The notes under the pieces were generated by a model. The model did no database searches. It saw only the letters and a program-made list of their open reading frames with translations, and was not told the origin of the DNA. Shown in pieces: positions 25,074-33,337 of a stretch of 40,181 nucleotides of DNA (the stretch's first letter is position 1; the number at the start of each line of letters is the position of its first letter). The DNA is from Bacteroidaceae bacterium (GTDB lineage: Bacteria; Bacteroidota; Bacteroidia; Bacteroidales; Bacteroidaceae), in the NCBI GenBank assembly GCA_024398595.1, contig JAKSIX010000021.1:1-40181 (forward strand), in the 5' to 3' direction. The translations under genes and the position numbers were made by a program.

Positions 25074-26549
25074 TCAATCAACGTATGATTTCCACAGTTC
25101 GTATGCCTCTCTGTAAGCTGGCATATCCGCATTGTTCGGTTCAATGACATCAATCTTCTGCAAGGTCGAGAATGCCTCGTTGTGATCCTTATAGACCCCA
25201 GCGCCCATTCCTGCACCCCTGGCTGCACCTATAGAGCCATCAGTATCGTACAGCTCGATGGTGGCACCGGTCACACCTGCCAGAGTATTGCGGAATATCG
25301 GACTGAGGAACATATTGGCCTTACCTGCGTGAATCTTCTTAATAGGCATTCCCATTGCCTCCATAATATCAATTCCATACTTGAACGAGAACACTATACC
25401 CTCCTGACAGGCCCTCAGCAAATGGGCGCGGTTATGGATGTTGAAATTGATGCCGTGGAAGCTGCAGCCTGCCTCACGGTTCTCCAGAACGCGCTCGGCA
25501 CCGTTTCCAAAAGGCATGACGCTTACACCCCCAGCACCAATCGGAGCCTTTGATGCAAGCTCGTTCATATCATTGTAGCTGTAACCCTCCGACATGATAT
25601 TACGCTTCATCCACGCATTCAGAATACCTGTTCCGTTGATGCAGAGCAATATACCAAGTCGTGTCCTGTCAAAGTCGTGATTGACGTGGGCGAAAGTATT
25701 GACTCTCGACTTGGAATCGTAGCTTATCTCACCGTTCACACCATATACAACGCCAGATGTACCGGCCGTGGATGCAATCTCTCCCGGTTCAAAGACATTG
25801 AGCGACAAGGCATTATTAGGCTGGTCGCCGCCCCTGTATGTTACAGGGATACCCGCTGCCAGTCCAAGTTCGGCAGCTGCAGATGCGGTCATACGTCCCT
25901 GCTCGGCAAATGTAGGTTTTATTTCAGGAATGAAAGACCTTGGTATTCCGTAATAATCCAGCAGGAATCCGGCCACGTCACCGGTCCGGAAATCCCAGAA
26001 CATACCTTCCGACAGACCTGACACTGTAGTGCAGACCTCACCTGTCAGACGCATGGCGATATAGTCGCCAGGAAGCATTATCTTGTCAATCCTATCGAAA
26101 ATCTCCGGTTCATTACGTTTGACCCACGCAAGTTTTGATGCAGTGAAGTTGCCTGGAGTATTCAGCAGATGCGACAGACACTGCGAATGTCCAATCCCAT
26201 CAAATGCCTCCTCGCCGATATGGACAGCACGGCTGTCACACCATATAATTGCCGGACGGAGCACGTTCTTGTCCTTGTCAACACATACCAGACCATGCAT
26301 CTGATAGGATATACCGATGGCGGATATGTCCTTAGAATCAATTCCGCTCATTCCCATAATGTCATTTGTCGCCTGACGGAGATAACTCCACCAATCTGAG
26401 GGATTCTGTTCCGCCCAACCAGGATTGACAGCCTTTATGGGTGCCTCTGATTTCGGTGCAAATGAAGTTGCAACACACGCGCCGCTTACGGCATCAACTA
26501 AACTGGCCTTCACTGAAGAACTGCCAATATCATAACCTAACAGATACAT
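25074..26549 (-). CDS. xylB: Xylulokinase (FGGY family)
   Basis: This 491-residue cytoplasmic kinase makes D-xylulose 5-phosphate from xylulose, feeding the pentose phosphate pathway. The phosphate-1 loop GYDIGSSSVK (5-14), SYQMHGLV with the xylulokinase Met-His-Gly at 84-86, the catalytic base Asp242 in GGDQPNN and the adenosine-binding AGTSGVV and GSIGAARGAGMGAG segments are all visible. The longer frame begins with GTG inside the upstream terminator. The ATG at 26549, 17 nt after the -7 box, is correct. It is first in the unit that continues to the GH51 gene. Confidence 0.95.
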   Translation of the reverse strand: MYLLGYDIGSSSVKASLVDAVSGACVATSFAPKSEAPIKAVNPGWAEQNPSDWWSYLRQATNDIMGMSGIDSKDISAIGISYQMHGLVCVDKDKNVLRPAIIWCDSRAVHIGEEAFDGIGHSQCLSHLLNTPGNFTASKLAWVKRNEPEIFDRIDKIMLPGDYIAMRLTGEVCTTVSGLSEGMFWDFRTGDVAGFLLDYYGIPRSFIPEIKPTFAEQGRMTASAAAELGLAAGIPVTYRGGDQPNNALSLNVFEPGEIASTAGTSGVVYGVNGEISYDSKSRVNTFAHVNHDFDRTRLGILLCINGTGILNAWMKRNIMSEGYSYNDMNELASKAPIGAGGVSVMPFGNGAERVLENREAGCSFHGINFNIHNRAHLLRACQEGIVFSFKYGIDIMEAMGMPIKKIHAGKANMFLSPIFRNTLAGVTGATIELYDTDGSIGAARGAGMGAGVYKDHNEAFSTLQKIDVIEPNNADMPAYREAYELWKSYVD

Positions 26550-26566
26550 AGAATAGAATTTTTTTT

Positions 26567-26574
26567 CAAAGATA
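26567..26574 (-). promoter_or_regulatory. Promoter -7 box for the xylB unit
   Basis: TATCTTTG on the minus strand matches TAnnTTTG. Transcript start near 26560 would give an 11-nt leader to the ATG at 26549. No -33 TTTG is found at 19 nt. Confidence 0.6.
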
Positions 26575-26587
26575 GTCAAAAGACACG

Positions 26588-26623
26588 AAAAAAGCAGGTG
26601 AGACGAAATATTTCGCCTCACCT
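26588..26623 (-). terminator. Intrinsic terminator after the FAS1 lipoprotein gene
   Basis: AGGTGAGGCGAAAT (26623-26610) pairs over 14 positions, one of them G-U, with ATTTCGTCTCACCT (26609-26596). A GC dinucleotide and a run of six T residues (26593-26588) follow. It separates the lipoprotein gene from xylB and its promoter. Confidence 0.88.
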
Positions 26624-26646
26624 ACCATATTCATATCAATAATTAT

Positions 26647-28896
26647 TTAGTGACGGTCCTCAGGCATAAACTCATTGTCATATACGCTCTTCGGAACCAA
26701 CTCCAGACATCCGACGGCACAGACCTTGTCAGTAGAGCCCTGCTCGCTGACGCAACGGATTCTCAGCCAGTAATAAGTATCACTTCGGAAATTATCTGTT
26801 GCGAGAATCAAGCGTATGCAGTTCGTTGTCTGTCTAAGATTATTGCTGCCGGTATATGAATCCATACCCTTCATGTAGCCACGGTTATGCATAGCCTTAT
26901 CCAAAGCACTTTTCGCCTCTTCTATACGTTCCGCCTCCTCTTCCGTAGGATTGTCCGGGTCTTTTGCAATTTCTTTTGCCAGATCATTGTCCAACACATT
27001 TCCGATTCTCGGATCCTCTGCGAAAATTGCCAAATCAAGCGGCAATCCCTGTGCTGTATATGTTATCTGACCGGTTTCTTCATCCTCAACTCCAAGATAA
27101 ATCTGAACGATGGCTCTGTCACTCACGCCCTCCTGACCCGTAGCGGATGTTTCCATTGTATAGTTCGAGAGTCTCAACTCATAAACACCATCTGTCGGCA
27201 CGGACGGCAAACGCACCGCATAGTCAAACTGCCCCTTGATGTTTATCTCATCACCTCTCGGGCAATCAAACGATTTGCAGTAATAGCGCAAGTATGCCTT
27301 TGTCTGCTCAGTTCTCCGGATATTCTTGCAATAACCGATCTTGAAACAGGTCAGCGGACCGTTATCAGCATGATATACACCACGTGAACCACTGTTGATG
27401 AAATCAGGAGACAAGGTAGAGCCCATGAATCTGATACGGCAGTTCAACGTCTTCTCACGAGTTTCCTTATCGTATGTCAGAATGCTGTTGATATAGTGAT
27501 ACGTACCGTTGGTAGTTGCAAATTCATCCTTTACAGCCTTACCCGAAACCAGTGTACCGGTCGCGTTGGCCATATTGCGGATTTCAATACCGGGAACCAT
27601 ATTCGCCCCGTTATACTGATCCAGTGGAGCACCCTTTCTGTTGATGTACTTACGCTTGCTGGTCGGTGTACTGATACGCATGATTGAATGCGGCATCATC
27701 GTTTCATAGAAGTCCTCCACGTCAAGTGCATTCCACTGTACAAAGTGATCTTCCGGCTTGAACTCGGAATCCTTATCTACGATATTGAATGAGTTGTAGA
27801 AAAGTTCTTCCGGCAGAAGGTGATAGGACACAAACTTGTTCAACGGGTGGTTTCTGTTGGTATAGCCGGGCAGAGTATCTTTTCTGACTTCACCGCTCTT
27901 TACATCACGCACTTCACGGATATAAGACTTGGCCAAGTCGTTGTAATAACCCTGCTTTATATCCTCCGAGGTCAACAATCCATCCTTATAGAAAGCTCCG
28001 TCCGCATCGTAAACTCCCTTCGCATATTCTATCAGACCGTAATCGCCATACAGACCGTCAATGCCAGCCTCCTCATACACACTGTTCTGCTCGACGAATG
28101 CTGTAAACTTATACTTTCTGTCTTTCGGAAAATGCCACCAGTCAGTCTCATTACCCAGTTTCTCCTGGAACTGTCCCTCATTAACAGTTTCAACGGAATC
28201 TATGTCTATGCTGTATGAAGCATCCATATAGACTACTAAAGAGTCATACATCCCGGTCAGTTCCAATGCCGCGGTAAACCATGATATTGACAGGTCTTCA
28301 GCCATAATGTCAGGCAGGAACTTGTTGCTGGGATTCAAGGCCTTGCCTATAACGTGTACCACACCATTGGATACGGAATCATCCGCCTCAATAATCTCTG
28401 CACCATTCAAACGATATACAGGAACCCAACGGCCATCAACCTGAGCTGAATCAGCCTCATAGACCAGATATCTGTCCATCATGTTCGGATATGGCAGAGG
28501 CTGACCTGTGGAAAGATCCTTGCAATAGAACAAATGGCCGATGATATGGGTGTAAGCGATTGTTTCACACTGCTCGTCGGAAAGTTCCTGCACGGATGTC
28601 ATTCCTCTGGCATCCAGAAATTCCTTGAACCCATCATTCACAGGAGCAAAGCAAGTATATTCTCCATACGTATCCAGCTCACCCAATATACCGGCTCTGT
28701 CAAGCGCATATATGAAGTTGGAGAAACGGCCGTCCGCATCATCTCTCAGAAAACCGGCCACAGTATTACCCGTGAAGGTGTAATATTGACCCGGCGCATA
28801 TTCGTCGAGACAACTCTGCACCCCAAGCATCATGCACACAGCCATTGACGGAAGCAGACACTTTGCAAACATTTTTCTAAAAATGCTCTTGTTCAT
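26647..28896 (-). CDS. Fasciclin (FAS1) domain surface lipoprotein
   Basis: This 749-residue lipoprotein has a signal ending MLGVQSC, with the acylated Cys29. A FAS1 domain follows (about 45-195: FIYALDRAGILGEL, YTCFAPVNDGFKEFL, VVHVIGKAL). A second, degenerate FAS1-like part covers about 200-380 (NKFVSYHLLPEELF). The C-terminal region (about 400-745) is a beta-rich module, with repeated strand patterns such as YELRLSNYTMET. FAS1 lipoproteins in Bacteroidetes often accompany glycan-uptake loci. It has its own promoter and terminator. The ligand is unknown, but binding or adhesion is the likely role. Confidence 0.85.
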   Translation of the reverse strand: MNKSIFRKMFAKCLLPSMAVCMMLGVQSCLDEYAPGQYYTFTGNTVAGFLRDDADGRFSNFIYALDRAGILGELDTYGEYTCFAPVNDGFKEFLDARGMTSVQELSDEQCETIAYTHIIGHLFYCKDLSTGQPLPYPNMMDRYLVYEADSAQVDGRWVPVYRLNGAEIIEADDSVSNGVVHVIGKALNPSNKFLPDIMAEDLSISWFTAALELTGMYDSLVVYMDASYSIDIDSVETVNEGQFQEKLGNETDWWHFPKDRKYKFTAFVEQNSVYEEAGIDGLYGDYGLIEYAKGVYDADGAFYKDGLLTSEDIKQGYYNDLAKSYIREVRDVKSGEVRKDTLPGYTNRNHPLNKFVSYHLLPEELFYNSFNIVDKDSEFKPEDHFVQWNALDVEDFYETMMPHSIMRISTPTSKRKYINRKGAPLDQYNGANMVPGIEIRNMANATGTLVSGKAVKDEFATTNGTYHYINSILTYDKETREKTLNCRIRFMGSTLSPDFINSGSRGVYHADNGPLTCFKIGYCKNIRRTEQTKAYLRYYCKSFDCPRGDEINIKGQFDYAVRLPSVPTDGVYELRLSNYTMETSATGQEGVSDRAIVQIYLGVEDEETGQITYTAQGLPLDLAIFAEDPRIGNVLDNDLAKEIAKDPDNPTEEEAERIEEAKSALDKAMHNRGYMKGMDSYTGSNNLRQTTNCIRLILATDNFRSDTYYWLRIRCVSEQGSTDKVCAVGCLELVPKSVYDNEFMPEDRH

Positions 28897-28934
28897 ACCT
28901 TATCTATTTTATTAAAATTTCATACTTTAACACG

Positions 28935-28965
28935 CAAAAATACTAAACAATATTTAAACACCAAG
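28935..28965 (-). promoter_or_regulatory. Promoter of the FAS1 lipoprotein gene
   Basis: CTTG (28965-28962) and TATTTTTG (28942-28935) are spaced by 19 nt, agreeing with the Bacteroidetes promoter. The leader to the ATG at 28896 would be about 33 nt. The rest of 28897-29041 is AT-rich and shows no convincing hairpin. Confidence 0.7.
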
Positions 28966-29041
28966 CATAAACACTAAAAAAATGCAAAAAATACAGAAAT
29001 GCCTGAAGTGCCCAATTCTAAGGACGCGTGTATAGCCTGAA

Positions 29042-31579
29042 CTATTCCATCAGCAGTTTCTCTGTAGATACACTGCCATCAGGATACGTATATCGTATTA
29101 TATTCATTCCGTCAAACGGACTGTCTGACTCCACACCCTGCATATTGTAATACCTGGTACTTACAGGTTCCATTGAATAATATGATTCATCAACGCCTGA
29201 GATACTGCCAATCACCGATATCTCAATCTTGTTCGCAGATGATGCGGGGACGATGTCAAACGATGGCTTATCATAGACATCATTGCTTAAAACAGCACCG
29301 GCTTTATCCTTTTGAATTACTCTCCAACCAATATCGTCGCTGCTTCCCGATTTCCTTTTCACGGAGATACTGTATTTGCGGCTTGCGAACAGTTTCCCGT
29401 CAAACGCGGATGTGGTCAACGGTATCCCATTAATTGTAATATCATAATCTCCGGATTCCGCATTTACTGTCGTATTCACCATCGCTCCGAGTTTGAAATC
29501 CGGATATTCTTTAAGTTGGGCATACATATTATCAGTGCGCTCTTTCGCCCACGTCTTCATTCTGCTCAGCTCATTGCGCCAGTCTTTAACAGTACCTCCA
29601 TATTTATTCTTGTGATATTCCATTTCCAATGACATCACTTCGGCAGTCGCGTCTATGACTGATGCAATATTGTCTGACTTAAGGAAATCTCCGAGATATA
29701 CGGTAAACCTGTCAACAAACATATCCCGGTATGAGGGTATCGCCATAAGATTCCGAATCAGTTTGGTACATTCAGTTCCATTAGCATCATAATTATTAGT
29801 GAACACATTTGCAGGATTGCGCAGTATCCAACGCAGATATTTGGCATCACTGCGACCACCGTCTTTATTGGAAGATTCTCCATGCCAGTAGCAGAACCCG
29901 AGACTGCGATCTACATCTTTCAGTATGAATCTCCATTTACCGCCCGATGCCTCAGGTCGCCACATCACATAGTTATTTCCGGGGAAGTCGGTATTGGACA
30001 TATAGATATTGGCCATCATGAAATTAGTGAATTCCACAACATCCATACGTTTCTGATACTCAGACAAAGTCTTATTCAAGGAAGTATTGCTCAAAAATGA
30101 CGTGAATTCATTGTATTGTCCCCAATCACCCTTTTTCAGGCCGTCCTGCCCCCAGGTAGGATTCTCAATAAGAGTGATTTCTGTAAGATGCCCGCCTTCG
30201 CCATCTTCATAATGCATCCAGACATTGTCTTCATTGGCACGTTCCCGGATATTAAGAATACCATAGTACTCACCGTTGATAAAGGTTATGGCCGGTTGGA
30301 AGTCCTGCCAGTCCAGATCCGTATTCAAACCGAACAGCATCTGCGACACGCCGTCACGCATCTGTGAGAGATTGAAATCATTTCCGGAACTCCGCAAACC
30401 TATTGACGGGCTTTTGGTCATGTCGGAGCCTGTATATTCCCAGAACGGAGCCTCAAAATAGTCTTTTCCGCCTGAATCGAAACGGCTGTTGGCATAAACG
30501 ATGAACGATTTCTGGGCATTTGCCCTGGAATATGCACCACTGACTCTTATTTCCGCGCCTTTATTGAATTGTGCCACATTCTCCCCCGCAGGGAAATAAT
30601 CCATTCTAACAGGCCTGCGCCAATCCTCCTTATTATCAGAAGATGTATTGTTGACAATAATACCTATCTTGGAATCATATAGATTCTTTCTGTCTGTGAC
30701 CAACGATACCACCGGCACTGAAAGTTTACGTCCCAGGAAAATATAGCTTCGGGTAGTGGCAGGAGGAGTGATGCAGCCTTTCGCAAATATTGCAGCTTTT
30801 ATAATTGTAGTCTTGTTTATCTGTATTTCTTCAGTATATGCTGGACTCGACGACGTCGGTTCGGTGTAAGAAAGTGAATAACGTATCACAGCATCATCGG
30901 GTACTCCTTGTGGCATTGACATGGATACGGTTATTATCTCTCCACTGTTGGCCTTTGCCTCAGATATTCTGCTCCTGGTAATTATCGGCTCCGGAAGTAC
31001 CATCTTAGCAAAACCTCCACTATTCTTCGCACCTTTGGTAGGGGTAAGCATATAGCCTGTCTTATCCGATCCGTCAGTCTCCCGTCCGTATGCTACATCT
31101 GTAGCAGGCATAGGTGGCAGATACAGTGAATCGACCAGTTTCTTGTTATTATCAAACAGATACAATGTACCGCCTTTGGCATTCGGCATTCTGAAATCAG
31201 TATGCACTTCTGAGTTAATAGTTATCGCCTCATTATCGCAGTATATTATCTTGTAGCTTTTGGCAGGAATCACAATATCACCGTCTTCAACCCACCACGA
31301 CCACCAACCATTTGACTCCATATGACCAGAACGCGGAATCTTGTAACATTTGGAGACTTTATTGTTTTCTCCCAGTGCATAGCCGGTAAGCGTGACAGCC
31401 TTACTTGTAGGATTATACAGTTCCACCCAGCCGTCAGGATACTCATTCAATTGATCCAGACTACCCCGGGTTACAGACTGCATCACCTCATTGATAATAA
31501 GAGAGTGGGTCAATTCAGACATCGCAGGTAACGCGAAGCAGCACAAAAGTATGGACAAGACAACTGCAGGTTTTCTCAT
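29042..31579 (-). CDS. CotH-type kinase-like secreted protein with lamin-tail and chitobiase-C-like domains
   Basis: This 845-residue protein has a signal peptide from Met9 of the longest frame (MRKPAVVLSILLCCFALPAM). Domains in order are: lamin-tail domain (about 24-155; LIINEVMQSV, WVELYNPT); a chitobiase/hexosaminidase C-terminal-like domain (about 205-285; AVIRYSLSYTEPT, TIIKAAIF); CotH (about 320-690) with RVSGAYSRANAQKSF and the catalytic-type KDVDRSLGF (Asp555, Asp557); and a beta-rich tail ending YPDGSVSTEKL. CotH proteins are atypical protein kinases in spore coats, but the role in Bacteroidetes exoproteins is unknown. The start at 31579 leaves a leader of about 25 nt; the ATG at 31603 would sit at the transcript start. 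Confidence 0.85.
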   Translation of the reverse strand: MRKPAVVLSILLCCFALPAMSELTHSLIINEVMQSVTRGSLDQLNEYPDGWVELYNPTSKAVTLTGYALGENNKVSKCYKIPRSGHMESNGWWSWWVEDGDIVIPAKSYKIIYCDNEAITINSEVHTDFRMPNAKGGTLYLFDNNKKLVDSLYLPPMPATDVAYGRETDGSDKTGYMLTPTKGAKNSGGFAKMVLPEPIITRSRISEAKANSGEIITVSMSMPQGVPDDAVIRYSLSYTEPTSSSPAYTEEIQINKTTIIKAAIFAKGCITPPATTRSYIFLGRKLSVPVVSLVTDRKNLYDSKIGIIVNNTSSDNKEDWRRPVRMDYFPAGENVAQFNKGAEIRVSGAYSRANAQKSFIVYANSRFDSGGKDYFEAPFWEYTGSDMTKSPSIGLRSSGNDFNLSQMRDGVSQMLFGLNTDLDWQDFQPAITFINGEYYGILNIRERANEDNVWMHYEDGEGGHLTEITLIENPTWGQDGLKKGDWGQYNEFTSFLSNTSLNKTLSEYQKRMDVVEFTNFMMANIYMSNTDFPGNNYVMWRPEASGGKWRFILKDVDRSLGFCYWHGESSNKDGGRSDAKYLRWILRNPANVFTNNYDANGTECTKLIRNLMAIPSYRDMFVDRFTVYLGDFLKSDNIASVIDATAEVMSLEMEYHKNKYGGTVKDWRNELSRMKTWAKERTDNMYAQLKEYPDFKLGAMVNTTVNAESGDYDITINGIPLTTSAFDGKLFASRKYSISVKRKSGSSDDIGWRVIQKDKAGAVLSNDVYDKPSFDIVPASSANKIEISVIGSISGVDESYYSMEPVSTRYYNMQGVESDSPFDGMNIIRYTYPDGSVSTEKLLME

Positions 31580-31609
31580 AATACATTTCATATCAGAATT
31601 CATACGTTA

Positions 31610-31617
31610 CAAATCTA
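31610..31617 (-). promoter_or_regulatory. Promoter -7 box for the CotH gene
   Basis: TAGATTTG on the minus strand matches TAnnTTTG. It begins 3 nt after the T-run of the preceding terminator, so one operon ends and the next begins within about 40 bp. Confidence 0.6.
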
Positions 31618-31620
31618 TAT

Positions 31621-31657
31621 AAAAAAAGACGGACAAACAAATTAATGTCTGTCCGTC
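31621..31657 (-). terminator. Intrinsic terminator after the GH43 pair
   Basis: GACGGACA (31657-31650) and TGTCCGTC (31635-31628) form an 8-bp stem around a 14-nt loop. Seven T residues (31627-31621) follow on the minus strand. Confidence 0.85.
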
Positions 31658-31677
31658 GGTTACAGATTCAGTACAAA

Positions 31678-33321
31678 TCAATATACTGACTGATGGAAAT
31701 AATCGAAATCGGCATACCCGCCGGTACCCTGCGTGGAGTAATTGTACAATGCACTGCGGTATCCGGTAAACAGGTCCAGAGTATAACGCATCTGAAGTTC
31801 CTGCTCTACCTTATTCCAATTCTCTCCATCTGAAGACCAGCTCATGAAAGCGGTATCCGCTCCACGCTTATCATCCGATTGCGGAGTAAAGATATAATTG
31901 ATTCTGAGCCATACCTGATTCTGCTCAAGCGGGATACGCAGCACCTCGGTCTCACCGTTTCCCTGTGGCTGCTCCGACTGCTGGCGCTGAGGGCCGAAAC
32001 GGCGCTGAGGAGGGATTCTGATGAAACCGGTCAGATAACGTGTCCCGTCCTCTGCCACCTCCACTCCGATACGGCAATAGTTACTTTGGAACGCACACAG
32101 GCCGGCATTGTCACCCGGCTTCATTCCGGAAGCATCCATCAGCACCTCACTATAACAGCGGGGACCGACAGTACGCTGCGTAAGTGTATTGCGCGCATTC
32201 ATTATATCATCTGCCTTATAACCGCTCCTGAGCCTGAGCCATCCCTTACGTTCCGTGACAGACCAGAGAGTATCATCAGGCTTGTGATTCCACTGCCATA
32301 CAAGGTCCAGTCCGTCGGCCTTGTAATCAAATTCGTCCGATGCCCACACGCGGTTCTCTCCGTATGGCTTCAAATTCACCTGAAACTCCTTGACAGGAAC
32401 TCCGGCATCGCCCATTACCGGCCAACCGTCGGTCCAAGTCAGAGGCTGCAATGTCGGAATACGGCCTACAGCACCGTGATCCTGGAACATCATTGCATAC
32501 CAGTCACCCTTAGCCGTATCAAAGATGGCACCTTGCGCCACACCGTCGCCACGGCCATCGAACGCACCCTGAAGCACAATACGGCTCTCATACGGTCCCA
32601 ATAGATTCTTGGAACGCCAGCAGGTTTCGGTACGCACACCTCCCGACGGCCAGTCAATCTCCAGAACGTAATAATAGTCACCTATGTGATAGAAGTGTGA
32701 ACCCTCTGCCCTGAGGTTCTGTCCCTGGCGCGGAGAATCTATGAGCAACTGGTCAATACCGCCTTCCAGAATACCGGACCCATCCGGTTTGAGTTCAGTT
32801 ATACGAAGCTCCCCGTTACCCCAGACTATATACAGATGGCCATCCTCAAACAGCATTCCGGCATCGTGGAAGGCACGGTCTATGACAGTACGTTCCCAAT
32901 TGGACGACGTGATGTCCCTGGTCTTGTAAATATAGGTCTTGTTCTGGTCATTGGCTATGAACAGGCAATAATATATGCCGTCAACATATCTGAGTGACGC
33001 AGCCCACTGTCCCTTGCCGTATGCATTACGTCCATTGCGCAGATTGTAGATGTCATCATCGTTCAGACAGTCATAGACATAGCTGATTATGCTCCAGTGA
33101 ACCAGATCGCGCGAGTGCATTATTGGGGCTCCCGGACAGAAGTACATAGTCGTGCTGACCATATAGAAATCATTACCGACGCGGATGACATCGTTGTCGG
33201 GAATATCCGTGTATGTAAGAGGATTGACACAGTCAGTCCTCTTGGAAGCGGTACTTTCCACACACCACGCAAGCATGGCTGTGAGAAGTACCACCTTATA
33301 TAATATATTGCAGACTCTCAT
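31678..33321 (-). CDS. GH43 beta-xylosidase/alpha-L-arabinofuranosidase with C-terminal beta-sandwich
   Basis: This is a 547-residue secreted glycoside hydrolase. After a signal peptide (1-25) comes the five-bladed propeller (about 30-335) with the base Asp42 (DIPDNDVIRV), the pKa-tuning Asp153 (HDAGMLFEDG) and the acid Glu206 (RAEGSHFYHIGDYYY). A C-terminal concanavalin-like sandwich (about 345-545; LRLRSGYKADDIMNARNTLTQ, GLCAFQSNYC, FTGYRSALYN) is standard for this GH43 group and shapes the active site. It is 15 nt after the other GH43 gene. Specificity for xylose or arabinose cannot be told from sequence. Confidence 0.93.
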   Translation of the reverse strand: MRVCNILYKVVLLTAMLAWCVESTASKRTDCVNPLTYTDIPDNDVIRVGNDFYMVSTTMYFCPGAPIMHSRDLVHWSIISYVYDCLNDDDIYNLRNGRNAYGKGQWAASLRYVDGIYYCLFIANDQNKTYIYKTRDITSSNWERTVIDRAFHDAGMLFEDGHLYIVWGNGELRITELKPDGSGILEGGIDQLLIDSPRQGQNLRAEGSHFYHIGDYYYVLEIDWPSGGVRTETCWRSKNLLGPYESRIVLQGAFDGRGDGVAQGAIFDTAKGDWYAMMFQDHGAVGRIPTLQPLTWTDGWPVMGDAGVPVKEFQVNLKPYGENRVWASDEFDYKADGLDLVWQWNHKPDDTLWSVTERKGWLRLRSGYKADDIMNARNTLTQRTVGPRCYSEVLMDASGMKPGDNAGLCAFQSNYCRIGVEVAEDGTRYLTGFIRIPPQRRFGPQRQQSEQPQGNGETEVLRIPLEQNQVWLRINYIFTPQSDDKRGADTAFMSWSSDGENWNKVEQELQMRYTLDLFTGYRSALYNYSTQGTGGYADFDYFHQSVY

Positions 33322-33337
33322 AGTCTGTCAACTTTCA

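Noticed and set aside
26550-26621. N-terminal extension of xylulokinase from a GTG
   Set aside because: It runs through the terminator hairpin and the promoter; FGGY kinases begin just before GYDIGSSS.
29042-29120. A type IX secretion C-terminal domain on the CotH protein
   Set aside because: The tail (YPDGSVSTEKL) resembles such ends, but the conserved length and motif pattern is not evident and no T9SS gene is present in the window.
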